A stretch of DNA of 56,723 nt from Gammaproteobacteria bacterium (GTDB lineage: Bacteria; Pseudomonadota; Gammaproteobacteria; Pseudomonadales; Pseudohongiellaceae), in assembly GCA_018401885.1 (NCBI GenBank), contig JAGYKB010000016.1, forward strand, positions 1 to 56,723. Direction: 5' to 3'. A program made the position numbers and the translations under genes. Shown piece after piece: positions 1 to 6,651 of this stretch. The notes beneath the pieces are model-generated. The model was not told the DNA's origin. It searched no databases and was given only the letters and a program-made list of their open reading frames with translations. Numbering within the stretch: position 1 is the first letter of the stretch; each line of letters begins with the position of its first letter.

Positions 1-1273
1 CGGGCAGTGGGGTAATCATGATTGCCCCAGTTTCAGTTTGCCACCATGTGTCGACAATGGCGCATCGATTCTCGCCCACGACTCTGTGATACCATTCCCA
101 GGCTTCAGGATTTATGGGCTCACCGACGCTACCCAAAAGTCTCAGCGAGCCACGCGAAGTGCGTGTGACTGGCTCATCGCCAGCAGCCATTAGCGCTCGG
201 ATCGCTGTCGGTGCAGTATAGAAAATATTTACCTTATGCTTGTCGATTACCTGCCAGAAACGTGAGGCGTCTGGATAGGTTGGAATTCCTTCGAACATCA
301 GAGTTGTCGCGCCGTTGGCCAGCGGCCCGTAGACAATATAGCTATGGCCCGTAACCCAACCTACGTCAGCAGTGCACCAATAAATATCGCCTTCGTGGTA
401 ATCGAATACGTATTTGTGGGTCATGCTCGCCCCGAGCAGGTAGCCGGCGGTAGTGTGGAGCACCCCTTTGGGCTTGCCAGTCGATCCCGACGTGTAGAGT
501 ATAAATAAGGGGTCCTCCGCCGCCATAAGCTCGATGGGACAGTCGGCAGACTGCACGCTCGTGCTTTGGTGGTAGCAGACATCACGAGCGTCGTCCCAAG
601 TGATTTTTGCGTGGGTGCGGCGCACGACAAATACCGTGTGAACATCGGGGCAGTCTGCGACCGCTGCGTCGACGTTCGTTTTCAGAGGTATTGCCCGTCC
701 TCCGCGAACACCTTCGTCGGCGGTGATCACTACACGACAGTCCGAGTCTAGAATGCGGTCCTTCAGCGACTCCGGGGAGAAGCCGCCGAAGACGACCGAA
801 TGCACCGCGCCGATGCGGGCGCAGGCGAGCATCGCATAGCTTGCCTCTGGAATCATTGGCATATAAATACAGACTCTGTCACCTTTTTTTACACCGCGCG
901 CTTTAAGCGCGTTAGCAAGTCTGCCGACCGCCTCATGCAGCGCTTTGTAGGTTATCTGGGCATCGTCGCTGGGGTCGTCGCCTTCCCAAATAATCGCTGT
1001 TTGCGCCGAGCGATGCTCGAGGTGCCTGTCTATACAGTTATAGGCGACGTTCAGCCGCGCCCCCTCGAACCATTTCGAGTCTGCTGTGGCAAAATTGCCG
1101 CTACTCACATGGCGCCATGGCTCGTGCCAATGCAGTAGGCTCCCAGCCTGCTCGGCCCAAAACTCCTCCGGGTTCTCGATAGATTGGGCGTACATTGCCT
1201 CATACTGCGCTCTGGTAAGGTGGCTACGAGCGGCGGCTTGTTCTGTCACGGGGTAGAGCTTGCTGCTAGACAT
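1..1273 (-). CDS. acs: Acetyl-CoA synthetase, partial (C-terminus beyond window)
   Basis: AMP-forming acetyl-CoA ligase: activates acetate with ATP to acetyl-AMP and transfers it to CoA in the cytoplasm. I translated the minus strand from the ATG at 1271-1273 and it stays open to the window edge, giving 424 codons of a family usually near 650. Visible family motifs are the P-loop [11 protein letters not shown] near residue 265, the active-site segment [10 protein letters not shown], and WWQTETG close to the window edge. The N-terminus (MSSSKLYPV...) has the usual short helical lead-in. It lies downstream of panC on the same strand with a 178-base gap, so it probably has its own promoter. Acetate scavenging fits the nearby CbrAB system and the acetate-type symporter at 22.8-24.8 kb. 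Identity is very sure; completeness cannot be judged. Confidence 0.95.
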   Translation of the reverse strand, partial: MSSSKLYPVTEQAAARSHLTRAQYEAMYAQSIENPEEFWAEQAGSLLHWHEPWRHVSSGNFATADSKWFEGARLNVAYNCIDRHLEHRSAQTAIIWEGDDPSDDAQITYKALHEAVGRLANALKARGVKKGDRVCIYMPMIPEASYAMLACARIGAVHSVVFGGFSPESLKDRILDSDCRVVITADEGVRGGRAIPLKTNVDAAVADCPDVHTVFVVRRTHAKITWDDARDVCYHQSTSVQSADCPIELMAAEDPLFILYTSGSTGKPKGVLHTTAGYLLGASMTHKYVFDYHEGDIYWCTADVGWVTGHSYIVYGPLANGATTLMFEGIPTYPDASRFWQVIDKHKVNIFYTAPTAIRALMAAGDEPVTRTSRGSLRLLGSVGEPINPEAWEWYHRVVGENRCAIVDTWWQTETGAIMITPLP

Positions 1274-1426
1274 AAAAGGGCTTTCCAAAGACGCTGAAAT
1301 GGCGTGATAGCCGAGGATGATTCTTTTTCTGAGTATGCCGTAAAGGCACACCCATCTCAACGCGGTCAGGCGGCTGCTCGAGCCCTCGTAGCCAGACGAC
1401 TTTTCTCGCTAACTTAGGCAATCAGG

Positions 1427-1443
1427 GTAAGTTGAAAACTTAC
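1427..1443. repeat. Perfect short inverted repeat between panC and acs
   Basis: The 7-base arms GTAAGTT and AACTTAC flank a GAA loop. It lies just after the panC stop codon and about 155 bases upstream of acs. No T-run follows on either strand, so it is not a typical intrinsic terminator. It could be an operator for acs or simply a weak hairpin at the end of the panC transcript. Confidence 0.4.
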
Positions 1444-1451
1444 GAGTGAAA

Positions 1452-2294
1452 CTAGACCGAGATCCGAAGATTATCGATCAAACGCGTGCTGCCGAGGAAC
1501 GCGGCGACGAGTATAACGAGGTGGGTATCTTCTTTCGTTGCCGGGCGCAGGGACGTCGCATTGGCGATGGCGAGATAGTCAGGTTGAAAACCGGCTTCCT
1601 GCAGCCGCTGTTTGCCCGTCTGGGTCAGGCGCATGAAATCCTGCTCGCCAGCGGCGAGGGCCTCTCCAATTGAGCTGATTGTTTGGTAAAGCAAAGGAGC
1701 GAGTGTTTTTTGCTCGGGCGTAAGGTAACCGTTGCGAGAGGACAGCGCGAGTCCGCTTGTTTCGCGGACGGTGTCTACTCCGTGGAGTATCACTGGCATA
1801 GCGAGGTCTGAGACCATTTTGCGAATAATTGAGAACTGCTGATAGTCTTTGAGCCCGAAATAGGCGGCATCTGGCTGGACGATATTGAACAGCTTTGCGA
1901 CCACCGTTGTGACGCCGTCGAAATGTCCGGGGCGACTGGCACCGCAGTAATCGGTGCCAAGCTCTGGCACTCGTACCAGCGTGCTCGCTTTCATGTTGTC
2001 GCCGTAGAGTTCCTCTGCGCATGGCATGAACAGTACGTCACAGCCGGCGTCAATAAGTGCAGAGCTATCTGCGTCGAGTGTGCGCGGGTAGGCGTCGAGG
2101 TCTTCGTTAGCGCCGAACTGCAACGGATTGACGAAGATGCTCACGACGACGAGATCGTGTTCGGCGCGTGCGCGGGCCACGAGCGCCAGATGACCTGCGT
2201 GCAGGTTGCCCATGGTAGGGACAAAGCCGAGTGTGCCGCCTGCCGCGTCACCTAGAGCCGACTGCAGCGACTCGATAGTTTTAAATGTTTGCAT
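1452..2294 (-). CDS. panC: Pantothenate synthetase
   Basis: Condenses pantoate with beta-alanine using ATP, the last step of pantothenate (vitamin B5, CoA precursor) synthesis in the cytoplasm. The 280-residue length is normal for PanC. The nucleotidyl-transferase HIGH-type motif is seen in VPTMGNLHAGHLALV at about residues 25-39, followed by the VSIFVNPLQFG strand, and SSRNGYL near residue 185 is the KMSKS-equivalent loop. It is 17 bases downstream of panB on the same strand, and the two form a panBC unit. panD (aspartate decarboxylase) is not in this window. Confidence 0.97.
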   Translation of the reverse strand: MQTFKTIESLQSALGDAAGGTLGFVPTMGNLHAGHLALVARARAEHDLVVVSIFVNPLQFGANEDLDAYPRTLDADSSALIDAGCDVLFMPCAEELYGDNMKASTLVRVPELGTDYCGASRPGHFDGVTTVVAKLFNIVQPDAAYFGLKDYQQFSIIRKMVSDLAMPVILHGVDTVRETSGLALSSRNGYLTPEQKTLAPLLYQTISSIGEALAAGEQDFMRLTQTGKQRLQEAGFQPDYLAIANATSLRPATKEDTHLVILVAAFLGSTRLIDNLRISV

Positions 2295-2311
2295 TTTCTA
2301 GTGAGCGTCGA

Positions 2312-3124
2312 CTAGTTAAAACAGTGTTCTTCTGCGGGGAATGCCTGAGATTTTACATCGGCCACATACTTTCGCAGCGCGCCGGGGATGCCGTCCGTAG
2401 ATTCGGTCAGGAAATTCTTAACAAATTTAGGTGTGATCGGGGAGACCCCTAGTACGTCATGCAGCACCATTATTTGCCCCGTGGTGTCGGGACCTGCGCC
2501 TATACCAATGACCGGAATATCGAGACTGTCAGTAACCAACTTAGCCAGTTCCCGTGGCACGCATTCGAGGAGCAAAACGCTTGCGCCGGCGTCCTGCAGC
2601 ATCTTCGCCTCTTGGAGTATCGCCTGCGCCTGAGCGGTATCGCGCCCTTGCACGAAGAAGCCACCTATGCGGTTGACCGACTGAGGCGTAAGACCCATGT
2701 GTGCGCAAACGGGAATACCGCGTTCTGCCAGAAGGCGCGTGGTGTTTTCGATCCATGCCCCGCCTTCTAATTTCACCATGTGAGCACCCGCGCGCATCAG
2801 CGCAGCCGCATTTTCAAGTGTCTGAGTCTCTGAGGAGTAACTCATAAAAGGCAGGTCGGCAACCAGAAGCGCGCCTCGGTTACCGCGCTTTACGCATTGC
2901 ATGTGGTAGACCATGTCGTCCATGGTTACGGGGAGTGTGCTGTCATGTCCTTGCAATACCATGCCGAGCGAATCGCCAACGAGCAAGACTTCGACGCCGG
3001 CCTCACTCGCAATGCCTGCGAAACAGGCGTCGTATGCTGTAAGACAGGCAAACTTCTCGCCACGCTCCTTTATTTTATAGAGTGTGGTCAGAGTGACGTT
3101 TCTAACTTGGCTTTGGCTGCTCAT
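2312..3124 (-). CDS. panB: 3-methyl-2-oxobutanoate hydroxymethyltransferase
   Basis: Transfers a hydroxymethyl group from methylene-tetrahydrofolate to ketoisovalerate, giving ketopantoate, the first committed step of pantothenate synthesis. The 270-residue protein shows the family signatures LTAYDACFA near residue 30, [18 protein letters not shown] around residues 48-65 (metal-binding aspartate), and the pantoate-side loop [14 protein letters not shown]. It precedes panC closely. In Pseudomonas-type order folK sits between pcnB and panB; here only 117 non-coding bases separate panB from pcnB. Confidence 0.97.
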   Translation of the reverse strand: MSSQSQVRNVTLTTLYKIKERGEKFACLTAYDACFAGIASEAGVEVLLVGDSLGMVLQGHDSTLPVTMDDMVYHMQCVKRGNRGALLVADLPFMSYSSETQTLENAAALMRAGAHMVKLEGGAWIENTTRLLAERGIPVCAHMGLTPQSVNRIGGFFVQGRDTAQAQAILQEAKMLQDAGASVLLLECVPRELAKLVTDSLDIPVIGIGAGPDTTGQIMVLHDVLGVSPITPKFVKNFLTESTDGIPGALRKYVADVKSQAFPAEEHCFN

Positions 3125-3241
3125 GGTGTCGAGGGATCCGCATAGTCGAGTGAATGTTGGTGAACGGTTTGCTGTCGGTCTGCTCTTAAGGCTTTATTTT
3201 ACGACCCTTGGCACTCAGCGGATAGCCTTCTCTGCTGTTTC

Positions 3242-4618
3242 CTAGCCTTCTTTGCGGGAGGGCTTGCGGCGACGATTCTTGCGTCTCGGTTTTTGTTCGC
3301 GTGGCAGGTGCTCAAGCATGCGCTCTCGCTCCTCAGCACTGGCCTCTTGGAACTCAGTCCACCATGCGCCCACGCCGCCAAGGTTTTCGCCACCGTCTTC
3401 CCTGAGTAAAAGGAAGTCATAAGCTGCACGAAATCGCGGGTGGTCAAAGACACCCTCTGCGGCTCTGCGGTTACGGGTTCCCAGTCTGGCTTGCAGTTCC
3501 CAAATTTCTTTAGTTACTTGGGTGAAACGCTTCGGGATCGACGTATAGGTCAGCTGCTCGGCAATGGCGTTATTCGTCGCTACGTTAAATTGCTGCGTTA
3601 GATTGAGTTTAGGTGAGGAGTTCAGTTCGAGCTTGAGCTGGACGACTGGCCAGAGCAGAGCGGCATAAAGGAAAGCGGGGGTGACCGATTTTCCTTCGGC
3701 GAGCCGAGTATCGGTATTCTTCAGCGCAAGCTGCAGCAACGCTGCGGCGTTATCACGGCCTTTAAATTTGGTCAGCATGGCACGGAGTGTCGGTGCGAAA
3801 AGGTAATTCCCGGGCTGGTATTTCCGCAGCAATGCGAAGGTCGCCTCTGCTTGGCCGCTCGCGAGTAATTTAATCGTTTCGTCGAAGAGACGTGCCGGCG
3901 AAATTGATTCGAGCAGATAGGCAAGCTCGTTAATCGGCTTGAGCGTCTCCTCCTCGATTTCGAAGTCGAGTTTTGCGCTAAAGCGCAGAGCCCTCAGCAT
4001 TCTTACAGGGTCCTCCTTATAGCGCTCTGTGGGGTTGCCGATCATACGGATTTTGCGTTCTTTCAGGTCTTGCATACCGGTGCTGAAATCGAGAATTGCG
4101 AAGTCAGTGGTCCGGTAATAGAGCGCATTGACGGTGAAATCTCGTCGCAGGGCATCCTCGTCTACGTTGCCGTATACGTTGTCGCGAAGAATCATTCCAG
4201 CGGAGGAATGCGCCGAATCTAGGTTGCGTATGCCCTTGCGAGAACTGTTTTCTCCGAGTTCCACCGCGATGTCGTGAGGCGCGCGGAAAGTGGTTGCCTC
4301 GATGATTTCTCGACCATAACGCAGATGTACTATTTTGAATCGGCGCCCAATGATGCGCGAATTGCGAAAGAGGCTCCGCAGTTCTTCGGGCGTCGCATCG
4401 GTGGCGATATCGAAGTCTTTTGGTCGTTTTTCGAGTAGCAAGTCGCGCACGCCCCCGCCAACTAGGTAACCTTGGAAGCCTGCGGCGTCGAGTTTGCGCA
4501 AAACGCTCAGGGCATTGTCGGAGATATGGCGCCGCGACACGGTATGTTGATCACGGGGGATTAAGGTTGCCTTGTCGAGGCCTTGGGAAGTGTCTGCTTT
4601 GTGCATTGCTATCGGCAT
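3242..4618 (-). CDS. pcnB: Poly(A) polymerase I
   Basis: Adds 3' poly(A) tails that mark bacterial RNAs for decay. The 458-residue protein carries the class II nucleotidyltransferase head: YLVGGGVRDLLLEKRPKDFD near residues 51-70 with the catalytic DxD, then the RRDFTVNALYY motif and the RNA-binding arm. The C-terminus ends in a very basic tail (KPRRKNRRRKPSRKEG), typical of PcnB rather than of the CCA-adding enzyme. It lies downstream of the crcZ-like RNA gene, whose terminator separates it from cbrB, so it is probably transcribed from its own promoter in 4619-4846. I see no clear promoter there. Confidence 0.95.
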   Translation of the reverse strand: MPIAMHKADTSQGLDKATLIPRDQHTVSRRHISDNALSVLRKLDAAGFQGYLVGGGVRDLLLEKRPKDFDIATDATPEELRSLFRNSRIIGRRFKIVHLRYGREIIEATTFRAPHDIAVELGENSSRKGIRNLDSAHSSAGMILRDNVYGNVDEDALRRDFTVNALYYRTTDFAILDFSTGMQDLKERKIRMIGNPTERYKEDPVRMLRALRFSAKLDFEIEEETLKPINELAYLLESISPARLFDETIKLLASGQAEATFALLRKYQPGNYLFAPTLRAMLTKFKGRDNAAALLQLALKNTDTRLAEGKSVTPAFLYAALLWPVVQLKLELNSSPKLNLTQQFNVATNNAIAEQLTYTSIPKRFTQVTKEIWELQARLGTRNRRAAEGVFDHPRFRAAYDFLLLREDGGENLGGVGAWWTEFQEASAEERERMLEHLPREQKPRRKNRRRKPSRKEG

Positions 4619-4846
4619 AGCTCGATTTCAGGCCCTGCGCTGTAATTTTCGAGACGAGGTACGGCGAGGCGAGGTAAGAGTGATCCGCTCAACAAAGTGA
4701 TATGGCGGTTAAAGTCGGCATAATACACGGATATGCCGAGATTAAAAGAGAGTGAATTTGAATGGCCAAGTGGCGCCGAAATTAGCGAAAGCGGCACTTA
4801 GTGAGTTTGGGCGGTGATAGGCGGTGATAAGAGTCGGCCGAAGAAA

Positions 4847-5114
4847 TGAAAAAGGGATGCAATGCATCCCCCAAATTCGACTGTAGTCCACTTCGATATC
4901 ACCAAAGCGATGACTCTTACCCTAAAGGTTGAGCTATCGAAGGACCCAGAGAGTGTTAGTAGCCCTGTTTTATATTGTTATTGGGCTAATATTTTTATTG
5001 TCATCTAACAATGTTTTTTGTTGTGCACCAACCTAGTTTCGCTCAAATCAGAAGCTTTAACGTGCCATTTTTTTTATTATTAACTCTTATTATTAGTATT
5101 TATTGTTATTGTGC
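4847..5114 (-). ncRNA. crcZ: CrcZ-like Hfq/Crc-sequestering small RNA (candidate)
   Basis: In Pseudomonas, CrcZ is transcribed from a sigma-54 promoter activated by CbrB. It titrates Hfq/Crc away from catabolic mRNAs and so relieves carbon catabolite repression. Here the stretch between cbrB and pcnB, the same position, has no plausible ORF on the minus strand. It starts 12 bases after a consensus sigma-54 element (predicted +1 at 5114) and ends at a strong intrinsic terminator, giving about 268 nt; CrcZ of P. aeruginosa is, as I recall, about 407 nt. Six separate A-rich motifs of the form AANAANAA occur on the transcript strand: 5110-5103 (overlapping 5107-5100), 5094-5087, 5081-5074, 5022-5015, 4999-4992 and 4982-4975. 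The 3' third (about 4960-4849) is less A-rich and could fold. Identification rests on position, promoter and motifs, not on sequence homology, which I could not test. Confidence 0.82.
4849..4870 (-). terminator. Intrinsic terminator of the crcZ-like RNA
   Basis: Reading the minus strand, a 7-bp stem GGGATGC/GCATCCC with a three-base loop (4870 to 4854) is followed by five T residues (4853-4849) and further T-rich sequence. No protein-coding gene ends here: the cbrB stop codon is almost 400 bases upstream. That implies a non-coding transcript ending at this point. Confidence 0.85.
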
Positions 5115-5124
5115 CCTAACCGGA

Positions 5125-5140
5125 AGCAGTAACCGTGCCA
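5125..5140 (-). promoter_or_regulatory. Sigma-54 promoter of the crcZ-like RNA
   Basis: The minus strand reads TGGCACGGTTACTGCT. The -24 GG (5139-5138) and the -12 GC (5127-5126) are separated by exactly 10 bases, and the first seven bases TGGCACG match the sigma-54 consensus fully. This predicts initiation at about 5114. The sigma-54 gene rpoN is itself in this window, and cbrB, a sigma-54 activator, ends 125 bases upstream. Confidence 0.88.
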
Positions 5141-5207
5141 CAAAATACAAATTAATTTAAATCAATTGGTTATAGGATTTCGCGGTCGTCGGGGGAGGGG
5201 TTTTTTA

Positions 5208-5261
5208 TGTAACGCTGTTACCATTTTGCGCGCGCAAGTGGGTAGATAGGTAGCGGTAACA
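5208..5261 (-). promoter_or_regulatory. Candidate CbrB upstream activator sites
   Basis: Three copies of a GTTAC-type half-site lie 70-120 bases upstream of the sigma-54 element. On the minus strand these are TGTTACC (5261-5255), GGTAACA (5222-5216) and GTTACA (5213-5208). The first two form an inverted pair, and the last two form a tight dyad (GTAAC-GCT-GTTAC on the plus strand, 5209-5221). The position is right for an enhancer of a bEBP-activated promoter, and the sequence resembles the TGTTAC/GTAACA dyads that I recall for Pseudomonas CbrB. The first half-site lies just before the cbrB stop codon. Binding is inferred. Confidence 0.55.
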
Positions 5262-5265
5262 GGGA

Positions 5266-6633
5266 TCAGGCTTCCTGCTTCTTTTTGCGTGGGATTCCGA
5301 ACCGCTGGCGTCGTTCCCAGAGGCACTTTCGGCTTATGCCCAGTTTTTTTGCGAGCTGCGTTTCATTCATGCTGTCTTCATGTTCGACAACGAAGCGCTG
5401 GAAGTAGTCTTCGAGCGAAAGCTCTTCGATCGCAGCTGCGCTCGCGATGGGCGTCTCGGCAGTGATTTCGACTGTTTTTGGCTTTTCAGTTTCTATGGCG
5501 AGGAGCTCTTCACCAATTAACTTGTCTTCAGCGAGCACGACAGCGCGTTCGATTGCGTTTTCAAGCTCTCTCACATTGCCCGGCCAAGAGTATTTAGCAA
5601 TAGCGAGACTCGCACTTTCGGCAAAGCTTAACACCGGCGTTTTTAGCCGTTTGCAGGTTCGAACAAGGATCGCATCTGCGAGTTCGAGTATATCGTTGCC
5701 CCTGTCGCGCAGAGGCGGGATAAGCAGGGTCATGACGTTAATGCGGTAGTAGAGGTCTTCTCTGAAAAGGCCATCAACGACAAGTTGCTTGAGATCTCGG
5801 TGGGTCGCGACGACGAGCCTAACATCCACTTTTTTAGACTGCACTGAACCGACTTTTCGAATTTCGCTTTCTTGAAGGACGCGCAGCAGTCGCGCCTGTG
5901 CTTCAAGCGGCAGTTCGCCGATTTCGTCTAAGAAGAGTGTGCTGCCATGGGCGGCTTCGACAAGACCGGTTCTTGTCGCAGTCGCGCCGGTAAAGGCGCC
6001 TTTTTCGTGGCCGAACAGCTCAGACTCTATGAGATTCTCGGGTATCGCTGCGCAATTAACAGAAATCATCTCGCTTTCGCAGCGACTGCTTAGTTTGTGG
6101 ATTGCTCTGGCGACTAGCTCTTTACCCGTACCCGATTCACCGTTGATGAGCACTGTAGAGTTGGTGAGCGCGACTTTTCGAATACGCCGAAATAGTTCCA
6201 TCATCAGTGGGCAGCTGCCGATCATGCCATGGACAGGAGGCTCGAATTCATCCGCAGTTGCGAGTTCTATTCCTTTGGCGTGATCACGCAGCACCTTGGA
6301 GACTGATTCTAGGAGTTCGGAGTGTTCGAAAGGCTTAGCAATGTAGTCGACTGCGCCCAGCTTCATCGAGTCTATTGCCGAGCGAATACTCGAATAGCTC
6401 GTCATAATGAGTACGGGGCGATTCGTCGCTTTGATGAGATCGGTGCCTGGCGCGCCTGGCAGTCTTAAATCGCTGAGAACAACGTCGAAGCTGTTGATGT
6501 CAAAATTTTCAAGCGCCTCTTGAACGCTGCCGGCCTCGCTGACCTTGTAGTCGTGGCGTTCGAGCAAACGGCGAAGTGAGCTGCGGATAACTGTCTCATC
6601 TTCGACGACTAGAATGTGGTTTCCTGCTGTCAT
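5266..6633 (-). CDS. cbrB: Sigma-54-dependent response regulator CbrB
   Basis: NtrC-family transcription activator working with the sensor CbrA in carbon/nitrogen balance. The 455 residues show a receiver domain (about 1-125) with phospho-acceptor Asp55 in VVLSDLRL and the lysine in AKPF. A sigma-54 AAA+ domain (about 140-375) follows, with Walker A GESGTGKE and the sigma-54-contacting ESELFGHEKGAFTGA loop, and then a Fis-type helix-turn-helix at the C-terminus (LAKKLGISRKCLWERRQRFG). It begins 18 bases after cbrA on the same strand. Its best supported local target is the sigma-54 promoter of the crcZ-like RNA directly downstream. NtrC-like paralogues share this architecture, so the name relies on the transporter-type sensor partner and on gene order. 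Confidence 0.93.
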   Translation of the reverse strand: MTAGNHILVVEDETVIRSSLRRLLERHDYKVSEAGSVQEALENFDINSFDVVLSDLRLPGAPGTDLIKATNRPVLIMTSYSSIRSAIDSMKLGAVDYIAKPFEHSELLESVSKVLRDHAKGIELATADEFEPPVHGMIGSCPLMMELFRRIRKVALTNSTVLINGESGTGKELVARAIHKLSSRCESEMISVNCAAIPENLIESELFGHEKGAFTGATATRTGLVEAAHGSTLFLDEIGELPLEAQARLLRVLQESEIRKVGSVQSKKVDVRLVVATHRDLKQLVVDGLFREDLYYRINVMTLLIPPLRDRGNDILELADAILVRTCKRLKTPVLSFAESASLAIAKYSWPGNVRELENAIERAVVLAEDKLIGEELLAIETEKPKTVEITAETPIASAAAIEELSLEDYFQRFVVEHEDSMNETQLAKKLGISRKCLWERRQRFGIPRKKKQEA

Positions 6634-6651
6634 GCGTCTGCTCTATTCTAA

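Noticed and set aside
4609..4797. 62-codon minus-strand ORF at the start of pcnB
   Set aside because: Overlaps the pcnB start in another frame and shows no domain or ribosome binding site.
4885..4957. tRNA-like pattern on the minus strand (GATAGCTCAACC...AGAG, GTCGAATTT) upstream of the terminator
   Set aside because: No consistent seven-base acceptor stem, no U33 in a plausible anticodon loop and no proper T-arm pairing; it lies inside the crcZ-like RNA and is better read as its 3' part.
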